Source: Flectonema sp. DT1601
Lineage: Eukaryota > Euglenozoa > Diplonemea > Diplonemida > Diplonemidae
Direction of reading: 5' to 3'
Length of the DNA: 64,000 nt
Assembly (NCBI GenBank): GCA_964019425.1
Contig: OZ025800.1
Span: forward strand, 1,003,501-1,067,500
A model generated the notes under the pieces. That model was not told the origin of the DNA. It was given only the letters and a program-made list of their open reading frames with translations, and ran no database searches. Below are positions 11,048-23,839 of this stretch, in pieces (within the stretch, counting starts at the first letter, position 1; each line of letters starts with the position of its first letter). A program made the position numbers and the translations under genes.

Positions 11048-12581
11048 GCCCAGTAGTGAGATCTTCTTTCGATTATTCAAAATGTTTTTTGAATTTTCTT
11101 TCGCATGCGCTTTGTTTTATTTTTTCATGCCGTTTTATATTTATTATTTTATTTCAAAAAAACAATTATTCTGTTCTGTGTGGTGGACACGATAGGATCC
11201 TTTATTAATTAACTTATTCCTATCTTTTTTTTTAAAACTCTTTTTTTTTTTTTTTTTTTGTAACCTGTAACCATCCGATATTTTGTTCTGTTCTTTTGTG
11301 AGAATGGAATGGCGTTTTTGTTGAAAACCTCATTCCTTCCTTTCTTTAGACCAATTCTTATATTTTATAATCAGTCTTAATCAGTCTTAATCACTTTAAA
11401 ATTTAAAATTTTGTATTTTTTGGAGACGTGATTTCCACAATTCAGGTAATCCTCGTCCCAAACAGGCAACCACAGCCTCACATCATTCTCCTCTCCCTTC
11501 TGTCTGTGTGTTCAATTTGTTTTGAATACGACTGACTGATTGACTCCTTCGAACTTGTAATTGACGACAACGACGACTGGGGAGCTCTCCTTCACTTCAC
11601 ACACTCAGCTGCTTGCTTTGCTTTGCTTTGCTTTGCTTTTTTTTTTGTCTTCGCTACTTACACAACAGCGATTCTAGTCATATAGATACCGCAAGGAGAA
11701 TGTTTTTTTTTTTTTGTTTTTTTTTGCAACTTTTGTTGTTACACTTTCAACAAGACTTGCTTTTCGGCATGTCTTTTGTTGTTTGTTCAGAATGTATTTT
11801 GTGTCCGTGTGGGTGGGGTGCGGGACTCAATGGAAAGCTGTGAGTTTTCAATTTGAGGGACGTGTTCCAAATAACTTACTTACTTGCTCACTTGTATTAT
11901 GGCAAAGGCTTCCTTGGCTGTATTTCTTTTTTACACAATTCTTAATACACACAACAACTCCAGCAAACAAAACACACAACACACAACACACAAACACACA
12001 AACACACATACACACTTACCAAGTCACCATGGGTACAACGACCTGTACCTGAGTGACACAATGCCGGATGGATTCCGTTGAGGGGATCGACTCCAGTATG
12101 ACACTTTTTGTATCTTTCTTTTTGATTTTAAATTTTAAATTTTAAATTTTAAATTTTAAATTTTAAATTTTGTGTTTTTTGTTTTTTTGCACTATTTCAT
12201 ACAACCCAGTTAATAACACAAATCCCTTCTTTTGGCATTTTTCAGTCCCAAACCGGCTTTTGCTGTTTTCATGCTCAACAACCTTTTGTAATAAATAATT
12301 CAGTTCCATTAATTAATGAATGATCACTTTTTTAAACATTTTTTATATTGCGTTGTCTTCATCGCGTTCTTGCCGTGTTATTATATTTTTAAACACGAAG
12401 TGAGAACAGAAGGCGTCGCCACACACTTACCCCTTTCTTATTCTTAAATCTTATTAAAGTTACTCGATCGACTTCTTGTTGGCCGCAAGCTGTTTCTTTT
12501 GCATGCTGTTGGATAGGTTTTTAAATCACTCAAGTCATTTATTCATTCATTCATCCAGCCTCCATCGCTAAAGTAAAAATC

Positions 12582-13874
12582 ATGTCAACCACAACCGTTG
12601 CCTCGAGTGCCTGCTTTGATGCAACAGTAGACGGCAAGTTGGTACAGTGGGAAGTGAAGGTAACTCCCGACCCTGAGAGGAAAACCAACTGGTGTATTTG
12701 GTTGGAAGATGAGCAGTTGGATCAGTTCCTCTGCAGTTGGCATTGGGACGGGATCATGGGAGACGACGACGATCTGGATTTCGATTCAGATTCGGATGTC
12801 GATGAGGAAGAATGGGGAGCAACAACTGAATCAGCAACAGCACCGGCGACATCAGCATCAGCTGCGGCAGCAACTGAACTGGCAACGGCAGCAACTGAAT
12901 CAGTAACAACAACAACTGTAACATCCCCAACACCAGCATCAGCAGCAACTGCAGCAACTGAATCAGTAACAACAGCAACAACCGAACCAGCTGCAACAAC
13001 ATCAGCATCAGCAGCAACTGAATCAGCAACGGCAACAACTGCAACGTCACCAGCATTCCCAGCAACTGAATCAGCTGCAGCAGTACCTGTAACAGCATCA
13101 GCATCAGCATCAGCATCAGCATCATCAGCATCAGCATCAGCAGCAGCAGCAACTGAACCAGCAACGACCTCTAAAACTATAATCGAAACAACGATCATGA
13201 GATCTTCCCCGACTATAACAACAACGACAACAACAGCAATAACAACAACAGCAACAACTACAATACCAAAATCAGCGGGGAAAGTTACTAACTCCAAGTC
13301 GAATGTTGGCAATGCAGCTTTGGTCATGCCGACGAAGACGAAGGAGCAGAGGAAGACACGGAAGCAGAAAGTGGTTGCAAAGAAAGACAAGAAGAAGGAG
13401 AATGACAAACCTAAATTTGCTTTGCAGAAGTCTTCTAAGCAGACGGGGATCGTTTCGCCTCCGAAGAAATCATTGTGCAGTCGAAAGAAGCGAACGATCT
13501 CTTCGATTCCTTCGTCTTCCAGTAGTGTTTCATTGGTTCCACAGCAGTCGAGAGTTGAAAAAGGAAAAGGAAAAGGAAAAGGAAAAGGAAAAGTAAAAGA
13601 AACAGAAACAGAAAAAGAAAAAGAAAGAGAAGATGACAAAGTTAAAGTTAAAATTGAAGTTGTGCTGCCTCGTTCATGCATCCCTTCTGCTGTCGATGAT
13701 GCAAACCTAAGTGAGATTCTGCCACCACAACATCACCACGCCGCTCGCATCCTTGCTGGGCGCAGCAAGTCGCCACACGCACTTTCACGTGCGGCAAGAG
13801 TGCTTCGGTCGGCCGACTGCAATTTCTGGGAAGCAGAGAAAATGCTGTGCAAGAGAGTGTCATTCTGCTTGTGA
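12582..13874 (+). CDS. Array protein copy 4 (430 aa), one substitution
   Basis: Same orphan protein, intact. It has five Ala-Ser hexamers but five Gly-Lys units, the longest basic tract in the array. A/G change at 13236 gives the only amino-acid substitution I found among the nine copies, Thr to Ala inside the Thr-rich tract. Its spacer carries a variant TTTTAAA array (about 14960-15005) and a C-to-T change at 14898, making this the most diverged unit. Confidence 0.85.
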   Translation: MSTTTVASSACFDATVDGKLVQWEVKVTPDPERKTNWCIWLEDEQLDQFLCSWHWDGIMGDDDDLDFDSDSDVDEEEWGATTESATAPATSASAAAATELATAATESVTTTTVTSPTPASAATAATESVTTATTEPAATTSASAATESATATTATSPAFPATESAAAVPVTASASASASASSASASAAAATEPATTSKTIIETTIMRSSPTITTTTTTAITTTATTTIPKSAGKVTNSKSNVGNAALVMPTKTKEQRKTRKQKVVAKKDKKKENDKPKFALQKSSKQTGIVSPPKKSLCSRKKRTISSIPSSSSSVSLVPQQSRVEKGKGKGKGKGKVKETETEKEKEREDDKVKVKIEVVLPRSCIPSAVDDANLSEILPPQHHHAARILAGRSKSPHALSRAARVLRSADCNFWEAEKMLCKRVSFCL

Positions 13875-15415
13875 GCCCAGTAGTGAGATCTTCTTTCGAT
13901 TATTCAAAATGTTTTTTGAATTTTCTTTCGCATGCGCTTTGTTTTATTTTTTCATGCCGTTTTATATTTATTATTTTATTTCAAAAAAACAATTATTCTG
14001 TTCTGTGTGGTGGACACGATAGGATCCTTTATTAATTAACTTATTCCTATCTTTTTTTTTAAAACTCTTTTTTTTTTTTTTTTTTTGTAACCTGTAACCA
14101 TCCGATATTTTGTTCTGTTCTTTTGTGAGAATGGAATGGCGTTTTTGTTGAAAACCTCATTCCTTCCTTTCTTTAGACCAATTCTTATATTTTATAATCA
14201 GTCTTAATCAGTCTTAATCACTTTAAAATTTAAAATTTTGTATTTTTTGGAGACGTGATTTCCACAATTCAGGTAATCCTCGTCCCAAACAGGCAACCAC
14301 AGCCTCACATCATTCTCCTCTCCCTTCTGTCTGTGTGTTCAATTTGTTTTGAATACGACTGACTGATTGACTCCTTCGAACTTGTAATTGACGACAACGA
14401 CGACTGGGGAGCTCTCCTTCACTTCACACACTCAGCTGCTTGCTTTGCTTTGCTTTGCTTTGCTTTTTTTTTTGTCTTCGCTACTTACACAACAGCGATT
14501 CTAGTCATATAGATACCGCAAGGAGAATGTTTTTTTTTTTTTGTTTTTTTTTGCAACTTTTGTTGTTACACTTTCAACAAGACTTGCTTTTCGGCATGTC
14601 TTTTGTTGTTTGTTCAGAATGTATTTTGTGTCCGTGTGGGTGGGGTGCGGGACTCAATGGAAAGCTGTGAGTTTTCAATTTGAGGGACGTGTTCCAAATA
14701 ACTTACTTACTTGCTCACTTGTATTATGGCAAAGGCTTCCTTGGCTGTATTTCTTTTTTACACAATTCTTAATACACACAACAACTCCAGCAAACAAAAC
14801 ACACAACACACAACACACAACACACAAACACACAAACACACATACACACTTACCAAGTCACCATGGGTACAACGACCTGTACCTGAGTGACACAATGTCG
14901 GATGGATTCCGTTGAGGGGATCGACTCCAGTATGACACTTTTTGTATCTTTCTTTTTGATTTTAAATTTTAAATTTTAAATTTTAAATTTTTAATTTTAA
15001 ATTTTGTGTTTTTTGTTTTTTTGCACTATTTCATACAACCCAGTTAATAACACAAATCCCTTCTTTTGGCATTTTTCAGTCCCAAACCGGCTTTTGCTGT
15101 TTTCATGCTCAACAACCTTTTGTAATAAATAATTCAGTTCCATTAATTAATGAATGATCACTTTTTTAAACATTTTTTATATTGCGTTGTCTTCATCGCG
15201 TTCTTGCCGTGTTATTATATTTTTAAACACGAAGTGAGAACAGAAGGCGTCGCCACACACTTACCCCTTTCTTATTCTTAAATCTTATTAAAGTTACTCG
15301 ATCGACTTCTTGTTGGCCGCAAGCTGTTTCTTTTGCATGCTGTTGGATAGGTTTTTAAATCACTCAAGTCATTTATTCATTCATTCATCCAGCCTCCATC
15401 GCTAAAGTAAAAATC

Positions 15416-16696
15416 ATGTCAACCACAACCGTTGCCTCGAGTGCCTGCTTTGATGCAACAGTAGACGGCAAGTTGGTACAGTGGGAAGTGAAGGTAACTC
15501 CCGACCCTGAGAGGAAAACCAACTGGTGTATTTGGTTGGAAGATGAGCAGTTGGATCAGTTCCTCTGCAGTTGGCATTGGGACGGGATCATGGGAGACGA
15601 CGACGATCTGGATTTCGATTCAGATTCGGATGTCGATGAGGAAGAATGGGGAGCAACAACTGAATCAGCAACAGCACCGGCGACATCAGCATCAGCTGCG
15701 GCAGCAACTGAACTGGCAACGGCAGCAACTGAATCAGTAACAACAACAACTGTAACATCCCCAACACCAGCATCAGCAGCAACTGCAGCAACTGAATCAG
15801 TAACAACAGCAACAACCGAACCAGCTGCAACAACATCAGCATCAGCAGCAACTGAATCAGCAACGGCAACAACTGCAACGTCACCAGCATTCCCAGCAAC
15901 TGAATCAGCTGCAGCAGTACCTGTAACAGCATCAGCATCAGCATCAGCATCAGCATCATCAGCATCAGCATCAGCAGCAGCAGCAACTGAACCAGCAACG
16001 ACCTCTAAAACTATAATCGAAACAACGATCATGAGATCTTCCCCGACTATAACAACAACGACAACAACAACAATAACAACAACAGCAACAACTACAATAC
16101 CAAAATCAGCGGGGAAAGTTACTAACTCCAAGTCGAATGTTGGCAATGCAGCTTTGGTCATGCCGACGAAGACGAAGGAGCAGAGGAAGACACGGAAGCA
16201 GAAAGTGGTTGCAAAGAAAGACAAGAAGAAGGAGAATGACAAACCTAAATTTGCTTTGCAGAAGTCTTCTAAGCAGACGGGGATCGTTTCGCCTCCGAAG
16301 AAATCATTGTGCAGTCGAAAGAAGCGAACGATCTCTTCGATTCCTTCGTCTTCCAGTAGTGTTTCATTGGTTCCACAGCAGTCGAGAGTTGAAAAAGGAA
16401 AAGGAAAAGGAAAAGTAAAAGAAACAGAAACAGAAAAAGAAAAAGAAAGAGAAGATGACAAAGTTAAAGTTAAAATTGAAGTTGTGCTGCCTCGTTCATG
16501 CATCCCTTCTGCTGTCGATGATGCAAACCTAAGTGAGATTCTGCCACCACAACATCACCACGCCGCTCGCATCCTTGCTGGGCGCAGCAAGTCGCCACAC
16601 GCACTTTCACGTGCGGCAAGAGTGCTTCGGTCGGCCGACTGCAATTTCTGGGAAGCAGAGAAAATGCTGTGCAAGAGAGTGTCATTCTGCTTGTGA
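15416..16696 (+). CDS. Array protein copy 5 (426 aa)
   Basis: Same orphan protein, intact, predicted sequence identical to copies 2, 3 and 7. The spacer has two ACACAAC repeats and five TTTTAAA repeats. Confidence 0.85.
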   Translation: MSTTTVASSACFDATVDGKLVQWEVKVTPDPERKTNWCIWLEDEQLDQFLCSWHWDGIMGDDDDLDFDSDSDVDEEEWGATTESATAPATSASAAAATELATAATESVTTTTVTSPTPASAATAATESVTTATTEPAATTSASAATESATATTATSPAFPATESAAAVPVTASASASASASSASASAAAATEPATTSKTIIETTIMRSSPTITTTTTTTITTTATTTIPKSAGKVTNSKSNVGNAALVMPTKTKEQRKTRKQKVVAKKDKKKENDKPKFALQKSSKQTGIVSPPKKSLCSRKKRTISSIPSSSSSVSLVPQQSRVEKGKGKGKVKETETEKEKEREDDKVKVKIEVVLPRSCIPSAVDDANLSEILPPQHHHAARILAGRSKSPHALSRAARVLRSADCNFWEAEKMLCKRVSFCL

Positions 16697-18223
16697 GCCC
16701 AGTAGTGAGATCTTCTTTCGATTATTCAAAATGTTTTTTGAATTTTCTTTCGCATGCGCTTTGTTTTATTTTTTCATGCCGTTTTATATTTATTATTTTA
16801 TTTCAAAAAAACAATTATTCTGTTCTGTGTGGTGGACACGATAGGATCCTTTATTAATTAACTTATTCCTATCTTTTTTTTTAAAACTCTTTTTTTTTTT
16901 TTTTTTTTGTAACCTGTAACCATCCGATATTTTGTTCTGTTCTTTTGTGAGAATGGAATGGCGTTTTTGTTGAAAACCTCATTCCTTCCTTTCTTTAGAC
17001 CAATTCTTATATTTTATAATCAGTCTTAATCAGTCTTAATCACTTTAAAATTTAAAATTTTGTATTTTTTGGAGACGTGATTTCCACAATTCAGGTAATC
17101 CTCGTCCCAAACAGGCAACCACAGCCTCACATCATTCTCCTCTCCCTTCTGTCTGTGTGTTCAATTTGTTTTGAATACGACTGACTGATTGACTCCTTCG
17201 AACTTGTAATTGACGACAACGACGACTGGGGAGCTCTCCTTCACTTCACACACTCAGCTGCTTGCTTTGCTTTGCTTTGCTTTGCTTTTTTTTTTGTCTT
17301 CGCTACTTACACAACAGCGATTCTAGTCATATAGATACCGCAAGGAGAATGTTTTTTTTTTTTTGTTTTTTTTTGCAACTTTTGTTGTTACACTTTCAAC
17401 AAGACTTGCTTTTCGGCATGTCTTTTGTTGTTTGTTCAGAATGTATTTTGTGTCCGTGTGGGTGGGGTGCGGGACTCAATGGAAAGCTGTGAGTTTTCAA
17501 TTTGAGGGACGTGTTCCAAATAACTTACTTACTTGCTCACTTGTATTATGGCAAAGGCTTCCTTGGCTGTATTTCTTTTTTACACAATTCTTAATACACA
17601 CAACAACTCCAGCAAACAAAACACACAACACACAACACACAAACACACAAACACACATACACACTTACCAAGTCACCATGGGTACAACGACCTGTACCTG
17701 AGTGACACAATGCCGGATGGATTCCGTTGAGGGGATCGACTCCAGTATGACACTTTTTGTATCTTTCTTTTTGATTTTAAATTTTAAATTTTAAATTTTA
17801 AATTTTAAATTTTGTGTTTTTTGTTTTTTTGCACTATTTCATACAACCCAGTTAATAACACAAATCCCTTCTTTTGGCATTTTTCAGTCCCAAACCGGCT
17901 TTTGCTGTTTTCATGCTCAACAACCTTTTGTAATAAATAATTCAGTTCCATTAATTAATGAATGATCACTTTTTTAAACATTTTTTATATTGCGTTGTCT
18001 TCATCGCGTTCTTGCCGTGTTATTATATTTTTAAACACGAAGTGAGAACAGAAGGCGTCGCCACACACTTACCCCTTTCTTATTCTTAAATCTTATTAAA
18101 GTTACTCGATCGACTTCTTGTTGGCCGCAAGCTGTTTCTTTTGCATGCTGTTGGATAGGTTTTTAAATCACTCAAGTCATTTATTCATTCATTCATCCAG
18201 CCTCCATCGCTAAAGTAAAAATC

Positions 18224-19516
18224 ATGTCAACCACAACCGTTGCCTCGAGTGCCTGCTTTGATGCAACAGTAGACGGCAAGTTGGTACAGTGGGAAGTGAA
18301 GGTAACTCCCGACCCTGAGAGGAAAACCAACTGGTGTATTTGGTTGGAAGATGAGCAGTTGGATCAGTTCCTCTGCAGTTGGCATTGGGACGGGATCATG
18401 GGAGACGACGACGATCTGGATTTCGATTCAGATTCGGATGTCGATGAGGAAGAATGGGGAGCAACAACTGAATCAGCAACAGCACCGGCGACATCAGCAT
18501 CAGCTGCGGCAGCAACTGAACTGGCAACGGCAGCAACTGAATCAGTAACAACAACAACTGTAACATCCCCAACACCAGCATCAGCAGCAACTGCAGCAAC
18601 TGAATCAGTAACAACAGCAACAACCGAACCAGCTGCAACAACATCAGCATCAGCAGCAACTGAATCAGCAACGGCAACAACTGCAACGTCACCAGCATTC
18701 CCAGCAACTGAATCAGCTGCAGCAGTACCTGTAACAGCATCAGCATCAGCATCAGCATCAGCATCAGCATCATCAGCATCAGCATCAGCAGCAGCAGCAA
18801 CTGAACCAGCAACGACCTCTAAAACTATAATCGAAACAACGATCATGAGATCTTCCCCGACTATAACAACAACGACAACAACAACAATAACAACAACAGC
18901 AACAACTACAATACCAAAATCAGCGGGGAAAGTTACTAACTCCAAGTCGAATGTTGGCAATGCAGCTTTGGTCATGCCGACGAAGACGAAGGAGCAGAGG
19001 AAGACACGGAAGCAGAAAGTGGTTGCAAAGAAAGACAAGAAGAAGGAGAATGACAAACCTAAATTTGCTTTGCAGAAGTCTTCTAAGCAGACGGGGATCG
19101 TTTCGCCTCCGAAGAAATCATTGTGCAGTCGAAAGAAGCGAACGATCTCTTCGATTCCTTCGTCTTCCAGTAGTGTTTCATTGGTTCCACAGCAGTCGAG
19201 AGTTGAAAAAGGAAAAGGAAAAGGAAAAGGAAAAGTAAAAGAAACAGAAACAGAAAAAGAAAAAGAAAGAGAAGATGACAAAGTTAAAGTTAAAATTGAA
19301 GTTGTGCTGCCTCGTTCATGCATCCCTTCTGCTGTCGATGATGCAAACCTAAGTGAGATTCTGCCACCACAACATCACCACGCCGCTCGCATCCTTGCTG
19401 GGCGCAGCAAGTCGCCACACGCACTTTCACGTGCGGCAAGAGTGCTTCGGTCGGCCGACTGCAATTTCTGGGAAGCAGAGAAAATGCTGTGCAAGAGAGT
19501 GTCATTCTGCTTGTGA
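18224..19516 (+). CDS. Array protein copy 6 (430 aa)
   Basis: Same orphan protein, intact. It has six Ala-Ser hexamers (as copy 1) and four Gly-Lys units. In its spacer the T-run near 20172 is one base longer, which fuses two short open frames (20083-20559). I take that fusion as accidental, since it depends on homopolymer length. Confidence 0.85.
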   Translation: MSTTTVASSACFDATVDGKLVQWEVKVTPDPERKTNWCIWLEDEQLDQFLCSWHWDGIMGDDDDLDFDSDSDVDEEEWGATTESATAPATSASAAAATELATAATESVTTTTVTSPTPASAATAATESVTTATTEPAATTSASAATESATATTATSPAFPATESAAAVPVTASASASASASASSASASAAAATEPATTSKTIIETTIMRSSPTITTTTTTTITTTATTTIPKSAGKVTNSKSNVGNAALVMPTKTKEQRKTRKQKVVAKKDKKKENDKPKFALQKSSKQTGIVSPPKKSLCSRKKRTISSIPSSSSSVSLVPQQSRVEKGKGKGKGKVKETETEKEKEREDDKVKVKIEVVLPRSCIPSAVDDANLSEILPPQHHHAARILAGRSKSPHALSRAARVLRSADCNFWEAEKMLCKRVSFCL

Positions 19517-21038
19517 GCCCAGTAGTGAGATCTTCTTTCGATTATTCAAAATGTTTTTTGAATTTTCTTTCGCATGCGCTTTGTTTTATTTTTTCATGCC
19601 GTTTTATATTTATTATTTTATTTCAAAAAAACAATTATTCTGTTCTGTGTGGTGGACACGATAGGATCCTTTATTAATTAACTTATTCCTATCTTTTTTT
19701 TTAAAACTCTTTTTTTTTTTTTTTTTTTTGTAACCTGTAACCATCCGATATTTTGTTCTGTTCTTTTGTGAGAATGGAATGGCGTTTTTGTTGAAAACCT
19801 CATTCCTTCCTTTCTTTAGACCAATTCTTATATTTTATAATCAGTCTTAATCAGTCTTAATCACTTTAAAATTTAAAATTTTGTATTTTTTGGAGACGTG
19901 ATTTCCACAATTCAGGTAATCCTCGTCCCAAACAGGCAACCACAGCCTCACATCATTCTCCTCTCCCTTCTGTCTGTGTGTTCAATTTGTTTTGAATACG
20001 ACTGACTGATTGACTCCTTCGAACTTGTAATTGACGACAACGACGACTGGGGAGCTCTCCTTCACTTCACACACTCAGCTGCTTGCTTTGCTTTGCTTTG
20101 CTTTGCTTTTTTTTTTGTCTTCGCTACTTACACAACAGCGATTCTAGTCATATAGATACCGCAAGGAGAATGTTTTTTTTTTTTTTGTTTTTTTTTGCAA
20201 CTTTTGTTGTTACACTTTCAACAAGACTTGCTTTTCGGCATGTCTTTTGTTGTTTGTTCAGAATGTATTTTGTGTCCGTGTGGGTGGGGTGCGGGACTCA
20301 ATGGAAAGCTGTGAGTTTTCAATTTGAGGGACGTGTTCCAAATAACTTACTTACTTGCTCACTTGTATTATGGCAAAGGCTTCCTTGGCTGTATTTCTTT
20401 TTTACACAATTCTTAATACACACAACAACTCCAGCAAACAAAACACACAACACACAACACACAACACACAAACACACAAACACACATACACACTTACCAA
20501 GTCACCATGGGTACAACGACCTGTACCTGAGTGACACAATGCCGGATGGATTCCGTTGAGGGGATCGACTCCAGTATGACACTTTTTGTATCTTTCTTTT
20601 TGATTTTAAATTTTAAATTTTAAATTTTGTGTTTTTTGTTTTTTTGCACTATTTCATACAACCCAGTTAATAACACAAATCCCTTCTTTTGGCATTTTTC
20701 AGTCCCAAACCGGCTTTTGCTGTTTTCATGCTCAACAACCTTTTGTAATAAATAATTCAGTTCCATTAATTAATGAATGATCACTTTTTTAAACATTTTT
20801 TATATTGCGTTGTCTTCATCGCGTTCTTGCCGTGTTATTATATTTTTAAACACGAAGTGAGAACAGAAGGCGTCGCCACACACTTACCCCTTTCTTATTC
20901 TTAAATCTTATTAAAGTTACTCGATCGACTTCTTGTTGGCCGCAAGCTGTTTCTTTTGCATGCTGTTGGATAGGTTTTTAAATCACTCAAGTCATTTATT
21001 CATTCATTCATCCAGCCTCCATCGCTAAAGTAAAAATC

Positions 21039-22319
21039 ATGTCAACCACAACCGTTGCCTCGAGTGCCTGCTTTGATGCAACAGTAGACGGCAAGTTGGT
21101 ACAGTGGGAAGTGAAGGTAACTCCCGACCCTGAGAGGAAAACCAACTGGTGTATTTGGTTGGAAGATGAGCAGTTGGATCAGTTCCTCTGCAGTTGGCAT
21201 TGGGACGGGATCATGGGAGACGACGACGATCTGGATTTCGATTCAGATTCGGATGTCGATGAGGAAGAATGGGGAGCAACAACTGAATCAGCAACAGCAC
21301 CGGCGACATCAGCATCAGCTGCGGCAGCAACTGAACTGGCAACGGCAGCAACTGAATCAGTAACAACAACAACTGTAACATCCCCAACACCAGCATCAGC
21401 AGCAACTGCAGCAACTGAATCAGTAACAACAGCAACAACCGAACCAGCTGCAACAACATCAGCATCAGCAGCAACTGAATCAGCAACGGCAACAACTGCA
21501 ACGTCACCAGCATTCCCAGCAACTGAATCAGCTGCAGCAGTACCTGTAACAGCATCAGCATCAGCATCAGCATCAGCATCATCAGCATCAGCATCAGCAG
21601 CAGCAGCAACTGAACCAGCAACGACCTCTAAAACTATAATCGAAACAACGATCATGAGATCTTCCCCGACTATAACAACAACGACAACAACAACAATAAC
21701 AACAACAGCAACAACTACAATACCAAAATCAGCGGGGAAAGTTACTAACTCCAAGTCGAATGTTGGCAATGCAGCTTTGGTCATGCCGACGAAGACGAAG
21801 GAGCAGAGGAAGACACGGAAGCAGAAAGTGGTTGCAAAGAAAGACAAGAAGAAGGAGAATGACAAACCTAAATTTGCTTTGCAGAAGTCTTCTAAGCAGA
21901 CGGGGATCGTTTCGCCTCCGAAGAAATCATTGTGCAGTCGAAAGAAGCGAACGATCTCTTCGATTCCTTCGTCTTCCAGTAGTGTTTCATTGGTTCCACA
22001 GCAGTCGAGAGTTGAAAAAGGAAAAGGAAAAGGAAAAGTAAAAGAAACAGAAACAGAAAAAGAAAAAGAAAGAGAAGATGACAAAGTTAAAGTTAAAATT
22101 GAAGTTGTGCTGCCTCGTTCATGCATCCCTTCTGCTGTCGATGATGCAAACCTAAGTGAGATTCTGCCACCACAACATCACCACGCCGCTCGCATCCTTG
22201 CTGGGCGCAGCAAGTCGCCACACGCACTTTCACGTGCGGCAAGAGTGCTTCGGTCGGCCGACTGCAATTTCTGGGAAGCAGAGAAAATGCTGTGCAAGAG
22301 AGTGTCATTCTGCTTGTGA
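21039..22319 (+). CDS. Array protein copy 7 (426 aa)
   Basis: Same orphan protein, intact, predicted sequence identical to copies 2, 3 and 5. The spacer has three ACACAAC and three TTTTAAA repeats, as in copies 8 and 9. Confidence 0.85.
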   Translation: MSTTTVASSACFDATVDGKLVQWEVKVTPDPERKTNWCIWLEDEQLDQFLCSWHWDGIMGDDDDLDFDSDSDVDEEEWGATTESATAPATSASAAAATELATAATESVTTTTVTSPTPASAATAATESVTTATTEPAATTSASAATESATATTATSPAFPATESAAAVPVTASASASASASSASASAAAATEPATTSKTIIETTIMRSSPTITTTTTTTITTTATTTIPKSAGKVTNSKSNVGNAALVMPTKTKEQRKTRKQKVVAKKDKKKENDKPKFALQKSSKQTGIVSPPKKSLCSRKKRTISSIPSSSSSVSLVPQQSRVEKGKGKGKVKETETEKEKEREDDKVKVKIEVVLPRSCIPSAVDDANLSEILPPQHHHAARILAGRSKSPHALSRAARVLRSADCNFWEAEKMLCKRVSFCL

Positions 22320-23839
22320 GCCCAGTAGTGAGATCTTCTTTCGATTATTCAAAATGTTTTTTGAATTTTCTTTCGCATGCGCTTTGTTTTATTTTTTCAT
22401 GCCGTTTTATATTTATTATTTTATTTCAAAAAAACAATTATTCTGTTCTGTGTGGTGGACACGATAGGATCCTTTATTAATTAACTTATTCCTATCTTTT
22501 TTTTTAAAACTCTTTTTTTTTTTTTTTTTTTGTAACCTGTAACCATCCGATATTTTGTTCTGTTCTTTTGTGAGAATGGAATGGCGTTTTTGTTGAAAAC
22601 CTCATTCCTTCCTTTCTTTAGACCAATTCTTATATTTTATAATCAGTCTTAATCAGTCTTAATCACTTTAAAATTTAAAATTTTGTATTTTTTGGAGACG
22701 TGATTTCCACAATTCAGGTAATCCTCGTCCCAAACAGGCAACCACAGCCTCACATCATTCTCCTCTCCCTTCTGTCTGTGTGTTCAATTTGTTTTGAATA
22801 CGACTGACTGATTGACTCCTTCGAACTTGTAATTGACGACAACGACGACTGGGGAGCTCTCCTTCACTTCACACACTCAGCTGCTTGCTTTGCTTTGCTT
22901 TGCTTTGCTTTTTTTTTTGTCTTCGCTACTTACACAACAGCGATTCTAGTCATATAGATACCGCAAGGAGAATGTTTTTTTTTTTTTGTTTTTTTTTGCA
23001 ACTTTTGTTGTTACACTTTCAACAAGACTTGCTTTTCGGCATGTCTTTTGTTGTTTGTTCAGAATGTATTTTGTGTCCGTGTGGGTGGGGTGCGGGACTC
23101 AATGGAAAGCTGTGAGTTTTCAATTTGAGGGACGTGTTCCAAATAACTTACTTACTTGCTCACTTGTATTATGGCAAAGGCTTCCTTGGCTGTATTTCTT
23201 TTTTACACAATTCTTAATACACACAACAACTCCAGCAAACAAAACACACAACACACAACACACAACACACAAACACACAAACACACATACACACTTACCA
23301 AGTCACCATGGGTACAACGACCTGTACCTGAGTGACACAATGCCGGATGGATTCCGTTGAGGGGATCGACTCCAGTATGACACTTTTTGTATCTTTCTTT
23401 TTGATTTTAAATTTTAAATTTTAAATTTTGTGTTTTTTGTTTTTTTGCACTATTTCATACAACCCAGTTAATAACACAAATCCCTTCTTTTGGCATTTTT
23501 CAGTCCCAAACCGGCTTTTGCTGTTTTCATGCTCAACAACCTTTTGTAATAAATAATTCAGTTCCATTAATTAATGAATGATCACTTTTTTAAACATTTT
23601 TTATATTGCGTTGTCTTCATCGCGTTCTTGCCGTGTTATTATATTTTTAAACACGAAGTGAGAACAGAAGGCGTCGCCACACACTTACCCCTTTCTTATT
23701 CTTAAATCTTATTAAAGTTACTCGATCGACTTCTTGTTGGCCGCAAGCTGTTTCTTTTGCATGCTGTTGGATAGGTTTTTAAATCACTCAAGTCATTTAT
23801 TCATTCATTCATCCAGCCTCCATCGCTAAAGTAAAAATC

